A stretch of 64,000 nt of DNA from Porodaedalea pini (lineage: Eukaryota > Basidiomycota > Agaricomycetes > Hymenochaetales > Hymenochaetaceae), in contig NBAY01000002.1 of the NCBI GenBank assembly GCA_002794775.1, positions 992,001 to 1,056,000 of the forward strand, read 5' to 3'. The position numbers and the translations under genes are program-made. The notes below the pieces were generated by a model that was not told where the DNA came from, ran no database searches, and saw only the letters and a program-made list of their open reading frames with translations. Below are positions 46,974 through 58,848 of this stretch, one piece after another (the stretch's first letter is position 1; every line of letters begins with the position of its first letter).

Positions 46974-48867
46974 TCACAAAATTAGTTCCGCAATAAAGAA
47001 GGGGATAATCCGGAATCGAAAGAGCGATGCAACTCTTCTAAGGGAGAGTTGCAGATACTCACCGACGTCTTGATGCACCTCCACATTTACACCTGTACGC
47101 GTTCCACCGAGGGAATTCCACGCGTGGTTATTCCATGTTGCGTATTCCGTGCTCTCGATGGGCCAGGTATCTTCTGAGCTCGAGCCCGACAGGGGTTCAT
47201 CGTGCTCGACCGCCGGTGCAACGAACGCTCCAAGGCTCGATACCATCGTTCGCCCATCACCACCGGTCCCTTGAAAAAGGCGCGGATTCTGCAGGTTTAG
47301 CATGAGGCGAGATATTAAGGTTGTCGATATTCTTTTATCACAGTAAAGTAGAGATCTCGTATTAGAACGTGAGGAACCAATGGAAGAAATAGTAACCTAC
47401 ACGTTGGCGAAGGTCGTGCAAACACCTCTGAGAAGAGGCTGTACAGTAATGAGCACACGCGCCATTCAAGCTTCGCTACTGATGAGACTCACAGCTCCGA
47501 TCTGTAGAAGTTATTCAGTGAAGCTCAAAATCAAGTACGAGTAAGGTTTGAGACATACCAGAAACACAGCAATTTGCGCCAGATTTATCAGGGCGAAGAA
47601 ACTATAGTAAACCGGCCGTCGGAATCAAAGTATTAAAAGTGATCATTCTCTGCTCACAAATAATAAACAGTCCCTGATATCATGACACTGTCAGACGAGA
47701 AAAATAAGAGATATGGCCAATAGACTCACCATCGCGAATAAGAACGTGAAAGAGCCTGCGGTTCTCTAACCTCCTGATTACGATGGCTTTGCGTAACGTG
47801 AGGAAGACAACGACAGTGTCAAATAGTAGCAGGCTCCCCCATGCTCCAGATAATCCTTGGGTATCGTAGATCATTGCATGACGTTCTTACAATGCACAAG
47901 GACAATTAACTCGACTCACTGACTGCTCTAAAGTTATGTCAGTACTTGAATATGTATTTTGTACAGGTCGAATTACAAACAATTCTTGTGAGATTAAGGG
48001 GTGACATCCTAGCATGGATGAGAGATCATACGGCTCCACTACAGTTGGCGAGTGGCCAAGAACGACCCACTGTTGCATATTGTCTTCCTGTCAGGAATAA
48101 GGACAGAATGTAAGTGAGTGTAGGACTCACAACAGCAAAGCAAATGGCCATAAATGCAACGGTCCCCATTGTTATTGCCACCTTCAGATTCAGTTCGTAT
48201 AGCGCGTATGTCCGAAGGATAACGATAACTAGATAGGATATACATTAGCAAACCTTGTGGAAACAGCCGCTACGTTGGAGACATACCTGCAACAATGACC
48301 TGCACTGTGATCGAGAAAAACTGATGATACTTTTGCAAATTATCGCATCTATATCGACCCTCTAAATGAGCTCTTCTGTTTTTCGACCTTATAAACAAAG
48401 GCATACCCCTTTTACGGAGAGAAATGTCAGACTTGGCGCATCCTCATAGATATACTACTGTGAGAGGAGAATTGAAACGTACTGTCAAAGACCAGTTTGC
48501 AAAGCTTTGCAAAATCACGAGGATATTCCCAATAACTGAGACGTAGCGGTTGGCGAAGAAGAGGCATGCGACGGTGCTGGTCTTTCTGCCCCAAACAAAG
48601 CGAACTTCGTCACCCAAAGTCAAGGCATAATCATGGTAAAGGATCGCTGTAAGGACGAAAGATATTATATATTGTCACTAGATGGCGAGGGCCGCGCAGA
48701 CGCACTGAAAGCCACCAGGCTCAGAAAGTAGTTCGCATTTCTGTTGAGAGCATAAAACACCGTCGTGAGAAATCATTGAGGAAGCAATCCCAGGCAAGAA
48801 GCGGAGACGCGTACATTTGGTGGACGACACTTGCAGGGCTTTCCACATCTGTGACGGTATCTGTCAT
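46974..48867 (-). CDS. DUF6533-type multi-pass membrane protein, third gene
   Basis: The start at 48867 gives MTDTVTDVESPASVVHQ. It splices (GTACGCG to CAACAG) into INANYFLSLVAF, then into TILYHDYALTLGDEVRFVWG, and on to FFANRYVSVIGNILVILQS. This is the diagnostic DUF6533 core: Y-D-hydrophobic-T, E, VW and NRY. Downstream exons carry GAWGSLLLFDTVVVFLTLRK with VLIRDGE near 47740, YSFFALINLAQIAVFL near 47590, and a hydrophilic Ser/Gly/Glu tail (47300-46974). Its membrane segments differ strongly from the 8.5-12.9-kb pair, so it is not part of that tandem duplication. The last exon boundary near 47060 is uncertain. Function is unknown. Confidence 0.75.
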
Positions 48868-49017
48868 GTATAGGCGCGCTCTGCTACTGAATGAAAAGCT
48901 CGTTCATGGAGGTACAGACCATGTGTCTGCGCGAGACAGTGGGTCGAGACAGCAAATTCGCACGGGGACTCTTCCCTTCTCTTCTTAAATAGCTTGATGT
49001 GAGAAGGGCTGCGCGCA

Positions 49018-50551
49018 TCCTGTATCGCCGATCCTCCGAAGAAACAATAATTGAAGATGTGGGAATATTCAAGTTGATGCTACAAGATCCATCTATGGGC
49101 ACGTCGTATTGTCAATAATAATATTTATTGTCCGAGGTAGTATATGTAGTGATCCACAAGTGGCATGAGCAAACCAGGACACATTGGATCAGAAAAAGGG
49201 AGACTATCAGTATATCAGCACCCAAGTTTCTACCTCTAGGCAAGCCATAGTGTCATGGAGATGCCGAAGGGATACACTGAGGGATGCCAGTACAAAGATT
49301 TCCAAATAAGTACACCGAGACAATAGCTGCCCGGAGCGCGCGCTGCTCTTGACACGTTCGAGGCCAGCCACACACTCGTAATCTATGTCAAATCTGAGCC
49401 TTCCTTTTTTAAAGAAGTACAAGCGCGAGTCTCAAATTCACTCAAGTTACTAGCGAACGTTGATGAGTTTGAACAAATCCGGACAAATACAAAAGGAGCA
49501 TAAGATTAATATTAATATTGACCTTGTCATTTAGCGCGACGATATGCTGTTGGATGTCTCTTGCTGTTGTGGGTTTCTGCATAGTCAAGAGGACGGGAGA
49601 AGGCGATCAGTTGACCGAGCTAGAGCAGACAAAAGTTCATTGATTCTGAGTCCGACTCGGAGCTTTAGCATCTCGTGAGAATCTCATCCCTGCTTCTCGC
49701 ACGTGAGCAACGACGCGCACTGCAAACGACGCGCGTTCAGCTTTCGTCACCTCCATCGCGCCCCGTCCTACTTTTTCTCAATCTCCTCGTCTGTTTTCTT
49801 AATCCTCGAGCCAGAGTACGATGTTTCTTACTCGCTCAGAATACGGTAAATTATAATATGTCACGTATCTAAATGGTCAAGTATCTGATCGCCTTGGGTC
49901 TCTTTCTTTGCGCATAGACCGCGGTGTTAATACCTTCTCGCCCGAAGGACGTTTGTTCCAAGGCAAGTTCTGTGCTTGAATTTAGATTCAGAACCGTCTA
50001 ACAATCCGTATAGTCGAGTATGCAATTGAAGCAATCAAAGTGAGCAGAGATTCACAACCTAGTCAACTAACACAGGGCCCACACTGACCGACTCCTTTTC
50101 CGATTCGTTCAGCTCGGCTCAACTACGGTTGGAGTACGTACACCTGAAGGAGTTGTACTAGGTGTGGAGAAGCGCGTTCAATCCCCTTTGCTTGAGTCGT
50201 CGTCCATCGAGAAGATCATGGAAATCGACTCACACCTCGGGTGCGCAATGTCCGGACTTACCGCGGATGCACGGACGATGATCGACCATGCGCGTGTCAC
50301 CGCGCAGAACCATGCGTTCACGTACGATGAGCCGATTCGCGTGGAGAGTGCGACGCAGGCTGTGTGTGACCTTGCGCTGCGCTTTGGTGAAAGTGTGCAC
50401 GACGAGGACGCAATGATGGTACGTTGGGTTGCGTTCTGTAGACGCTTTGTGGTCTACAAGCACTGATTTGCTGTCACGCTATAGAGTAGACCGTTTGGCG
50501 TGGCGCTTCTGATCGCTGGTGTGTCGACGAGAAAGGCCCACAATTGTAAGA
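49018..50551 (+). repeat. Segmental duplication block P, copy 1
   Basis: This is collinear with 56166-57718: CCGATCCTCCGA at ~49030/56170, GACACATTGGATCA at ~49178/56328, and all proteasome alpha-5 exons up to exon 5. It ends at 50551 exactly where the gene copy is truncated and block-X-type sequence begins. Confidence 0.88.
49821..50551 (+). pseudogene. Truncated proteasome alpha-5 copy
   Basis: The copy reads [20 protein letters not shown] and on through [20 protein letters not shown] to [10 protein letters not shown] with the same introns as the intact gene at 56987. The exon of ~255 bp appears identical to it. In the next exon (50487 on) two extra bases after GGTGT shift the frame (GVS-TRKAHN instead of GVD-ENGPQL). 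Eleven bases past the donor the sequence switches to block X. The last exons (substrate-proximal helices and C-terminus) are absent, so it cannot yield a normal alpha-5 subunit. Confidence 0.9.
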
Positions 50552-51150
50552 GCTGCACTTCATAGCCGCATTGTGCGGACGCGAACAGCCGCGGTTCGTG
50601 TGCAGTGACATGACACAGACATGGTTTGATAACGAGTAGTGGTCCCTTTGAAAGCTAAACAGAGAGCAGGCATATTTTTAACGACGTCTTGGAAGCGCGT
50701 CCGCTTCTCTTCAGCGCTTCAATGGCAGCTACGGTAAGCCCTTCATCGCTAAAAAAGACATTTCCGAAAATGGACATCGGGGGACCCACACAATGATCAA
50801 CAGCCTCGCAAGAATTGACTAATGGAACAAAGAGATAAGGAGTGCCTGCAAACTCGACAGGAGCTTCCATCGAAAAAGTGTACGTAGAGAGACCGCATTC
50901 GCACATCAAAGCAACTAATTTAGATTAGATAAAGCTCCTGTGTCAGGAAGCCTGCCGGTACTGGTGGTTCTGGCACGACTCCGCCAAAGGATTCATAGCC
51001 CCATCGTTTCGTCCGAGATCGTGTGGTGCTCCTTATATCCACATCAGGATTCGCGTGAGAAGTCACGCCACCAGGTCGACGACTTCCTTGGAGATATCCT
51101 CTGGAGCGCTGCAAGAGTGATCAGGCTCACGGAGCTTTGTATAACAGTAT
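50552..51150 (+). repeat. Partial third copy of the end of block X
   Basis: It matches 44880-45460 and 55455-56020, from CTTCATARCCGCATTGTGCGG to GGAGCTTTGTAT.TCAGTATA. It is the most diverged of the three, with several small deletions. It joins the truncated proteasome copy on the left and block X copy 2 on the right. Confidence 0.85.
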
Positions 51151-51260
51151 ACTGCCATCTCTTCTCGACTACCCTGCCCGCTCGGATTCGGACTTGAACT
51201 CGGAGCAATCGGCGGTGAAAGCCGTCGACCACTCTATCTCTCCGCGGCCTATCCATAGCC

Positions 51261-52370
51261 GCCTCTCTCCAGCGCCTTCCGTCTCCCACTTCGGCATGCG
51301 GCTGCAATTTCTACATACAGCACCCGACAGGCCGCCGCGCGGCACTCGGTTCCCCGGCGCAGCATCGGCAGCGCCTGACAAATCTAGACAGACACCGCGC
51401 TCCGTTCACAGCGTTCATCCATCCACACGCGCTGCCCCTCTAAGGCCCCTTTCATGCCCGTGCTTGCACTTATGACTCCCACGTTTCCAATTTTACCACT
51501 CAGAACCGAGAACCGAGAATTCAGAACCCAGAATGCGATGTTATCAAACTTCATCTCGTCTTTTTCCCATTCAGCGAACAGACGCTGCCCCGCATGACCC
51601 TGTCTGCCTCCGATGCGCGATGCGTGCTTGCATGGAGCCGTCCTGGAGACCCCGACAAACGATCCTCTTCTCTGGACTAGCCTTTCAAGGAAAAGCAAGT
51701 GAGGGTCATGTGGACATCAACTCCTGTGAACTAGTCGATGAGAAAACGTACTTAACAGGTCCTACCGAACCTCTTCCTTCCACCTCCTGCTACCCACAGC
51801 TGGTCTTTTGCGCCCGAGCTCCTTGTCGCTTCAATATACCATAGACAGCACTGGTGAACAGTCTCTTTCGTTGGCAATCATGCTCCCCGTATCCAGACTC
51901 TTCTGCTGGACCTCACTCGCAGGAGGTCTGGGTACGCCGCCTTGTGTGAAGGTGCCAGCTTGAGAATGTTCATTTTTTTTCTCAATGGCCAGTAAGGCGT
52001 ACAGTAACCGCCTACAGTAACCGCCTCTCTCCAGCACCCTCCGTCTCTTCCAACCGAGCTCCCACCTCGGCATGCGGGGTCGGGGTTGCCGCACGGCACT
52101 CGGTTCCCCAGCGCAGCATCAGCAGCGTCTGACAGACAGACACCGCGCTCCATTCACAGTGCTCATCCATCCATACGTGCTGCACTCTAAAGCCCCTTTC
52201 ACGTCCCCGTGCTTCCACTTACGATTCCCATGTTTCCAATTTTACCACTCAGAACCGAGAACCGAGAATTCAGAATTCAGAACTCAGAATGCGATGTCAT
52301 CAAATTTCATCTCGTCCTTTTCCCATTCAGCGAATCAACGGCCAACACACGCTGCCCAGTCCTCATCACC
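51261..52370 (+). repeat. Internal duplication within block X copy 2
   Basis: CGCCTCTCTCCAGC, CGGCACTCGGTTCCCC, the ACACCGCGCTCC stretch and AACCGAGAACCGAGAATTC occur in the same order at 51261-51595 and 52021-52370. Copy 1 of block X has them once (about 41310-41520). Confidence 0.8.
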
Positions 52371-54127
52371 GCCGACACCGCCTGCGAGCAACATGCGTCA
52401 TACTTGTCAGTTTATCCCCTGTTCCCGTGCACTCCTCCGCTCCGTCGCCACGCAAAATCCCTGTCTAAAGCTCGCGCTCAAGTCATGAATACGTACTCGC
52501 GCAACCTAAAATACTATTTCTGGGGAAGCATACGTATACGCCGTGTGTGCAGCTTCAGAACGCCGCCTCGCAAGAATAGGGCAGTACAACTTCGGAAGAA
52601 CCGAACGGAAATGAAAAAAGGAAAGACGCGTACGGCTAGAGATGTACGGAAGGACGACGCTGAAGAGGTCGCTGCCCCGTCTGCCCGTACGTACTTACTG
52701 CACCAAGTCGGAAAGCGCAATCGCACGGACCTTTTCTTCCCCTCCTCTTCTCTCGCTATCCTTCTTAACCTTCCTATTCTTCACTCGTCACATACTTACT
52801 TACCTCGCCTATGCAAAGTTAAAGTCAGTTAGTCACTAGTACTGCGACCGGCGTATTCAAAAACTGAAAGTCCTCGTCACACCCCGACTTCCGCTTCCGA
52901 TCCCTTTGAGCTTATCGCCGTGATTTCTGGGAACTTTAAAATCAATATACTATGTCGCACGTTGATAAGAATACAAAAACAGAAACAAGGACGACGAAAG
53001 CAACAGACCAAGAACAAACGACAAATGACAAACGACAAACGACAAACGACGAGAGAGTCCCTGCCGATAGCCTCGCCGCCGAACTCTAGGTCCTGCGTCT
53101 ATATTCGAGCCTTCGGAGTTGAAACCCCAGGTCATCAACTGATCGCCGTCTCGCGCATTTTAATCAATCTACAGCATTTTAATATTTGTCTCACTGGATG
53201 AATTGCAGGTGCAGATACCTCCTTCGCGGACTTGTAGCTGAATCTGAATCTGAAATCCATGTTTGAGATTCGAGGGTAAACCTCCGTCTTCCTCGTCTCT
53301 ATTCTCTTACAACCCCGTCTCCCAGTCCATTTATATAAATATCTCACCAATCATGCCGTCCGACTTGCGGGACCAATTACTCCTAGCGCTCGCGCCCCGC
53401 CCCGGAGTTTGGATCCCCTCGATCCCTCACCTTCTCCTCCCCCCTCTCGTCTTCTTTGCTCTGCTCTCTAATCACCCAAGCTCGATCTAATGCAAAACGC
53501 GGACGATATTGGAAACGGAAGATCAGAGGGAAATCTCGAGAGGCCCCAGGAACTCCTGTGCCTCGCGATCGATGACGTTATTTTAGCTGAATAAGAGGGG
53601 CTGAGGGTAGGGGGAACCAAATAACGACTCGAAGCTCTGCGCGGCGCCGGTGCCTATACAAGGCTTGCGGGAATAGGCAGAGATAGAACCAGAGTCCGGG
53701 ATCTTCGACCTCGAGCAGGAGAATGCGGAGGAAGAATACCGAATAGAGCACACTGGCCCCGGATACCTATGTCCTCCGGTTGTGCAGAATCTCTTTTTGC
53801 AGATGCTCGGAGATGGACGTAGAGTGCTGCAAGAAACGTTACGTACTGTACTGTACAGTATCGCATCGCATCATACCACTCCGAGCGCCACAGCGCAGTC
53901 GTTCCAAAGAAGTAAAAAAGCGAAGAGATCAGTGGTACGAAAGCCCGAGAGTGAGTCGACGTCGCGTCAGTCATGAAACCAAGGGCATGCCTATGGTGAG
54001 ATGTGAACAATCCCGACTCTCGAGTCCGAGTCACTTCGACGTCGGGTTTGCCATCCGCATCTGATCCGATGTGTCGTGTCGAACTACGCCAAAATTATAA
54101 TATTGTCACTACAAATCCGCGGATGAG

Positions 54128-54141
54128 CCCCCCCCCCCCCC
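54128..54141. repeat. C14 homopolymer tract
   Basis: Fourteen C residues stand where block X copy 1 has only short C runs (near 43337-43358), so the tract arose or expanded in this copy. Confidence 0.9.
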
Positions 54142-56165
54142 GGTCGATTCGATTAAACAAATTATCGCCTGAATTGAGTTGAACCCGGGGATGCCATGCA
54201 TCTCATCACATAAGATCGCAGTCCCGCAACCTGCAATCATTTAACCAAAGTCCGAATAGAGGTGAACAGAGGAAGGCGTGGGTGGGAGTGGGGGTAGGAG
54301 GGGTCTAGGCCCTAACAACACGATTCTCTTATTTCATTCTGATTTTTTCCCCTGGGCCCCCCTCACCCTCATCAGAAAAGGTGACATAGGGACCTACAAG
54401 TGATGCAGATGGAGGGCTACTGGTAGCGACGGACGGACGCTTCGGTGTGCCGCTGCTACTATGTAGTAGGTCGACTTTTTTTTTTCGGTAGCACGAGGAT
54501 GACAGTGACTGGTACCAAGCCTCATCAGTACGAAGAGAATGGATTTCGTGAGACATTCGCCTTTCTGCTGCTGCCACCCGAGTGAGTGGGAGCTACTGCT
54601 CCTTCAGAAGAGCACCGAGAGTCCGCGAGGCGCGATGGCCTAGAGCATACGCTCTATAAGTGCGCTAGAGGTCATAGACTCGGCAGCCTAAAGGTCCGCG
54701 AGTTATGTCCAGGGTAGGCGGCATCAGTAGAACCTGCACGTGGAATGCGGAGGGACTGCGACCTTTCAATCAATGTCCGAGCGCAGCAGAACAGACTCGG
54801 AGTCGGTGCCTAGACCTCGGACAACGCGATTCATTTTTTTTTCTTCATCCCGGCTTCCGGTCAGAAAAGCATTAGACTGCTCCAGGACGCCAGGAGAAAG
54901 GGCACTCGTAAGGCAATACAGGGACCTACGAGTGATATAGGTGGTAGCAACTGGCGCACGGAGGTACAACGGACTTCCCTTGATAGCGCTGACAGCGACA
55001 GTGGCTGTTACGGCAGGCATTCGGGGGTTGACATTTGCGCTTCCAGCGTAGCTAACGTCAACTGGATGGAGAGGGGGCTCGTCACTCTTCTCGTACCATC
55101 CTCTCAAGCAAGATCCAGTGCGAAGTTACGAGACAACCGTAAGCCACTAGACGAGAAGTCTAAGAAGCTCCCAAAGAATCCCGAGCGTCTGCGATTGTGC
55201 GATGGCCTAAAGCACACATCCGTAAGTGCGTCCAGAGAGGTATAGGCTCGGTGTAATGCGCAACCTAAAGCCGTCAGGTGGCGTGAACTCCAGGCGGCCG
55301 TCAGCAGTTTCCTGTACGAGGAATATGACTCGGAAGCGGTGGAGAGAGTTGAGACATTAACATGTGGGATGCAACCGGCTAGCAAAAGCCGATTATTGCA
55401 AGCGACTGCAAATTCAGATAAATGCAGTACACACCTCCAAATCTTCAGTGCATGATGCACTTCATAACCGCATTAATATTGTGCGGACGCGAACAGCCTC
55501 AGTTCGTCTGCAGTGCCACGGCTCAGACATGGTTTGGTAACGGGCAGCGGACTCCTTGAAAGCTGAACAGAGAGCAGCATATTTTTAACGACGTAATGGA
55601 AGTGCATACCCTTGTCTTCAGTGCTACTGCAAGCCCTTTAATCGCTAAACCCCCTTTCCAAAAATGGACACGCGGGGGACCCACACAATGATCGACAGCC
55701 TCGTAGGATGAAATAAAGTTAAGGAGTGCCTGCAAACTCGACAGGAGCTTTCGTCGGAGATGCGTATGTAGCGAGACCGCGTTCGCTCCGAAAAGGAGAT
55801 ACTCGCATTTAGATCAGATAGAGCTCCTGTGTCAGGAAGCCTGCCAGTGGTTCTGGCACGACTCCGCCAACGGATTCATAGTCCGCCGTTTCGTGCGAGA
55901 TCGTGTGATGCTCCTTCTTAGGATTCGTGAGAGAACGCCACGAGGTCGACGGCTGCCTTGGAGATATCTTCTGAAGTGCTGCAAGAGTTATCAGGCTCAC
56001 GGAGCTTTGTATATCAGTATATGCAATGAATAAACGCGCACACCGCCATCAGCACTAAGCTAAACATTCGCACAAGGGTCAGCGAGCTGTTTAAACCTCA
56101 TCAGAACCCCATAATCATGTCGCGGTGCTTTTCAGTACGTTGTCCGTCGCTTTGTCCGTCGCTTC

Positions 56166-57718
56166 TAAGTATCACCGATCCTCCGAGGAAACATTAATAT
56201 CCTTGAAGACGTGGGTTGATGCACCAATATCCACCTATATGGGCGCGTCGTATTGTAATTAATGATAATGTTAGTATTGTCCGAGGTTAGTATATGTAGT
56301 GATCCACAAGTGCCATAAGCAACCCAGGACACATTGGATCAAAAAAAGAGAAACTATCAGTATATCAGCGCCCAAGTTTCTACCCCTAGGCAGGCCATAG
56401 TGACATGAGGATCCCGAAGGGATACCTAGACATCTAGTGAGGGATGCCAGCACAAAGGTTTCCAAATACGTACACATGTACAAGCGAGTAAATAGTTGCC
56501 CGGAGCCCGCGCTGCTCTTGACACGTTCGAGGCCAGCCACACACTCGTAATCTATGTCAAATTTGAGCCTTCCGTTTTTAGAGAAGTACAAGCACGAGTC
56601 TCAAATTCACTCAAGTTACTAGCGAACGTTGATGAGTTCGAACAAATCCGGACAAAGACAACAGGAGCATAAGATTGACCTTGTCATTTAGCACGACGAC
56701 ATGCTGTTGAATGTCTCTTGCTGTTGTGATTTCTGCATAGTCAAGAGGCGAGGAGAAGGCGATCAGTTGACCGAGCTACTAGTAGAGCAGACAAAAGTTC
56801 GTTGAATATCAATCCGAGTCCGTCAGTCCGAGCGCATCTCGTGAGAATCTCTTCCCTGCTTCTCGCACGTGAGCAACGACGCGCACTGCAAACGACGCGC
56901 GTTCAGCTTTCGTCACCTCCATCGCGCCCCGTCCTACTTTTTCTCAATCTCCTCGTCTCCTTTCTTAATCTTCAAGCAAGGGTGCGATGTTTCTTACTCG
57001 CTCAGAATACGGTAAATTATAATATGTCACGTATTTAAATGGTCAAGTATCTGATCGCCTTGGGTCTCTTTCTTTGCGCATAGACCGCGGTGTTAACACC
57101 TTCTCGCCCGAAGGACGTTTGTTCCAAGGCGAGTTCTGTGCTTGAATTTCGATTCAGAACCGTCTAATAATCCGTATAGTCGAGTATGCAATTGAAGCAA
57201 TCAAAGTGAGCAGAGATTCACAACCTAGTCACTAACACAAGGCCCACACTGACCGACTCCTTTTCCGATTCGTTCAGCTCGGCTCAACTACGGTTGGGGT
57301 ACGTACACCTGAAGGAGTTGTACTAGGTGTGGAGAAGCGCGTTCAATCCCCTTTGCTTGAGTCGTCGTCCATCGAGAAGATCATGGAAATCGACTCACAC
57401 CTCGGGTGCGCAATGTCCGGACTTACCGCGGATGCACGGACGATGATCGACCATGCGCGTGTCACCGCGCAGAACCATGCGTTCACGTACGATGAGCCGA
57501 TTCGCGTGGAGAGTGCGACGCAGGCTGTGTGTGACCTTGCGCTGCGCTTTGGTGAAAGTGTGCACGACGAGGACGCAATGATGGTGCGTTGGGTCGCGTT
57601 CTGTAAAAGTTTCGTGGTCTACAAGCACTGATTTGCTGTCACACTATAGAGTCGACCGTTTGGCGTGGCGCTTCTGATTGCTGGTGTCGATGAGAATGGC
57701 CCACAATTGTAAGAGCTA
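56166..57718 (+). repeat. Segmental duplication block P, copy 2
   Basis: This is the downstream counterpart of 49018-50551. Differences are scattered substitutions and short indels outside exons. The ACTAGT hexamer insert at ~56777 is absent from copy 1, and the AATATT units at 49505 are absent here. Confidence 0.88.
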
Positions 57719-58143
57719 AACTCCTTATGCGGCACCTACAAAGCTTACGGATTGAACGTGTTCAGATTCCACACTGATCCTTCAGGCACCTACATGCGAT
57801 ATGACGCAAAAGCTATTGGCTCAGGCTCTGAAGCTGCACAAAGCGAACTGCAAGATAAATGGCACAAGGTAAGTATTCGGTACGACGTCAGGTATGATTG
57901 CCAAGGTACTAATTATTGTGCAGCAAATGAGGCTTCTCGAAGCGCAAACGCTTACTCTGAAAATTCTGAAGCAAGTGATGGAGGAGAAGCTGGACCAGCA
58001 CAATGTCCAGTTAGCGCAGGTCTGTCTCCGCTTTAAACTTATTCTTAGAATCATGGATACTGATGCTGCCTTAGGTGACGAAAGAGAAAGGATTCGAGAT
58101 TCTCGATGAGGCGGCGCTCAAGTCGGTCATCGAACAAATGTAA
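56987..58143 (+). CDS. PUP2: 20S proteasome subunit alpha-5
   Basis: The start at 56987 gives [20 protein letters not shown] (proteasome alpha signature), then [20 protein letters not shown]. Next come [20 protein letters not shown] and the long exon to [10 protein letters not shown], then [54 protein letters not shown] and [18 protein letters not shown], ending in TAA at 58141-58143. The SPLLE...SSIEKI block and length are those of alpha-5 (Pup2/PSMA5), one of the seven ring subunits of the 20S core. About eight exons are joined by ~50-60-nt introns. It is the only complete copy in the window; a truncated relative lies 7.2 kb upstream. Confidence 0.95.
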
Positions 58144-58307
58144 TTTTGTCATTTTCTGCTATAGCATCTTTTTCTTTCGTGTCCGGCTTTTTGGGATTAT
58201 GGTTTGTGAAGTTCCACCATGCGCCATCGTCACGTTAAGGTGACCGCACAACTGCACGGTTGTATCACAAGACCTTCATCCATGGCTCTTGTCACTTCGA
58301 TCCACGC

Positions 58308-58848
58308 CTATTCCAACACTGCTACACACTCGATCTCGAATAACACATCCAATGGTAGGCGTGCGACTTCGACGCATGATCGCGCAGGCTTGTGAGTCCC
58401 GAAGAAATCCGCATATACGGCGTTCATGCGTGCAAACTCATCCATGTTCTTGATGAAAACCTGCATTCACGTCGTATAAGCAAATAATCCACTTCAAGTA
58501 ATCAAGGACCCTGCAGAGTCCGAAGCATGCAAGAATGCAGGAAACGAACAGTTGTTTTGGCGATCTTGTCGAGCGAGCTGCCGGCGGCCTCAACGATGGC
58601 CTTGAGGTTCGTGAGCGCCTGCAATGTCTGCGCCTCGATTCCCTGCGCCTTTATCGTCATCGTCGTCTTGTCCAGTGGCACGCAGCCCGAGACGAAGAGT
58701 AGATTTCCGGCCTTGATTGCCTGAGAATAAGGCGCGTTAGGGATGGGCGCATCTGTTTATGAAGCGCTTGAGCATTTGGAAGACTTGGGTTAAGAGCAGG
58801 ATAGGATACGTAGAACATACTTTCTGTGAGAACAGGTTTGAGAGACAT
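58308..58848 (-). CDS. RidA-family reactive intermediate deaminase, short form
   Basis: The start at 58848 gives MSLKPVLTE. After an intron it reads [20 protein letters not shown], then [20 protein letters not shown]. The last exon has [40 protein letters not shown] and a TAG at 58308-58310. These are the RidA/YjgF/Hmf1 landmarks, including the substrate-binding Arg and the Glu near the end. RidA deaminates reactive enamines and imines formed by PLP enzymes. No leader is present, so a cytosolic location is likely. It is convergent with proteasome alpha-5 (165 bp between stops) and tandem with a paralogue upstream. Confidence 0.88.

Larger units (their letters stand above)
51151..56165 (+). 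repeat. Segmental duplication block X, copy 2
   Basis: This is the downstream copy of 41190-45598. It is ~600 bp longer, mainly because part of it is itself duplicated (51261-51595 and 52021-52370) around a 425-bp unrelated stretch. It continues without a gap into block P copy 2, whereas copy 1 is separated from its P by 3.4 kb. No functional gene was recognised. Confidence 0.85.
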
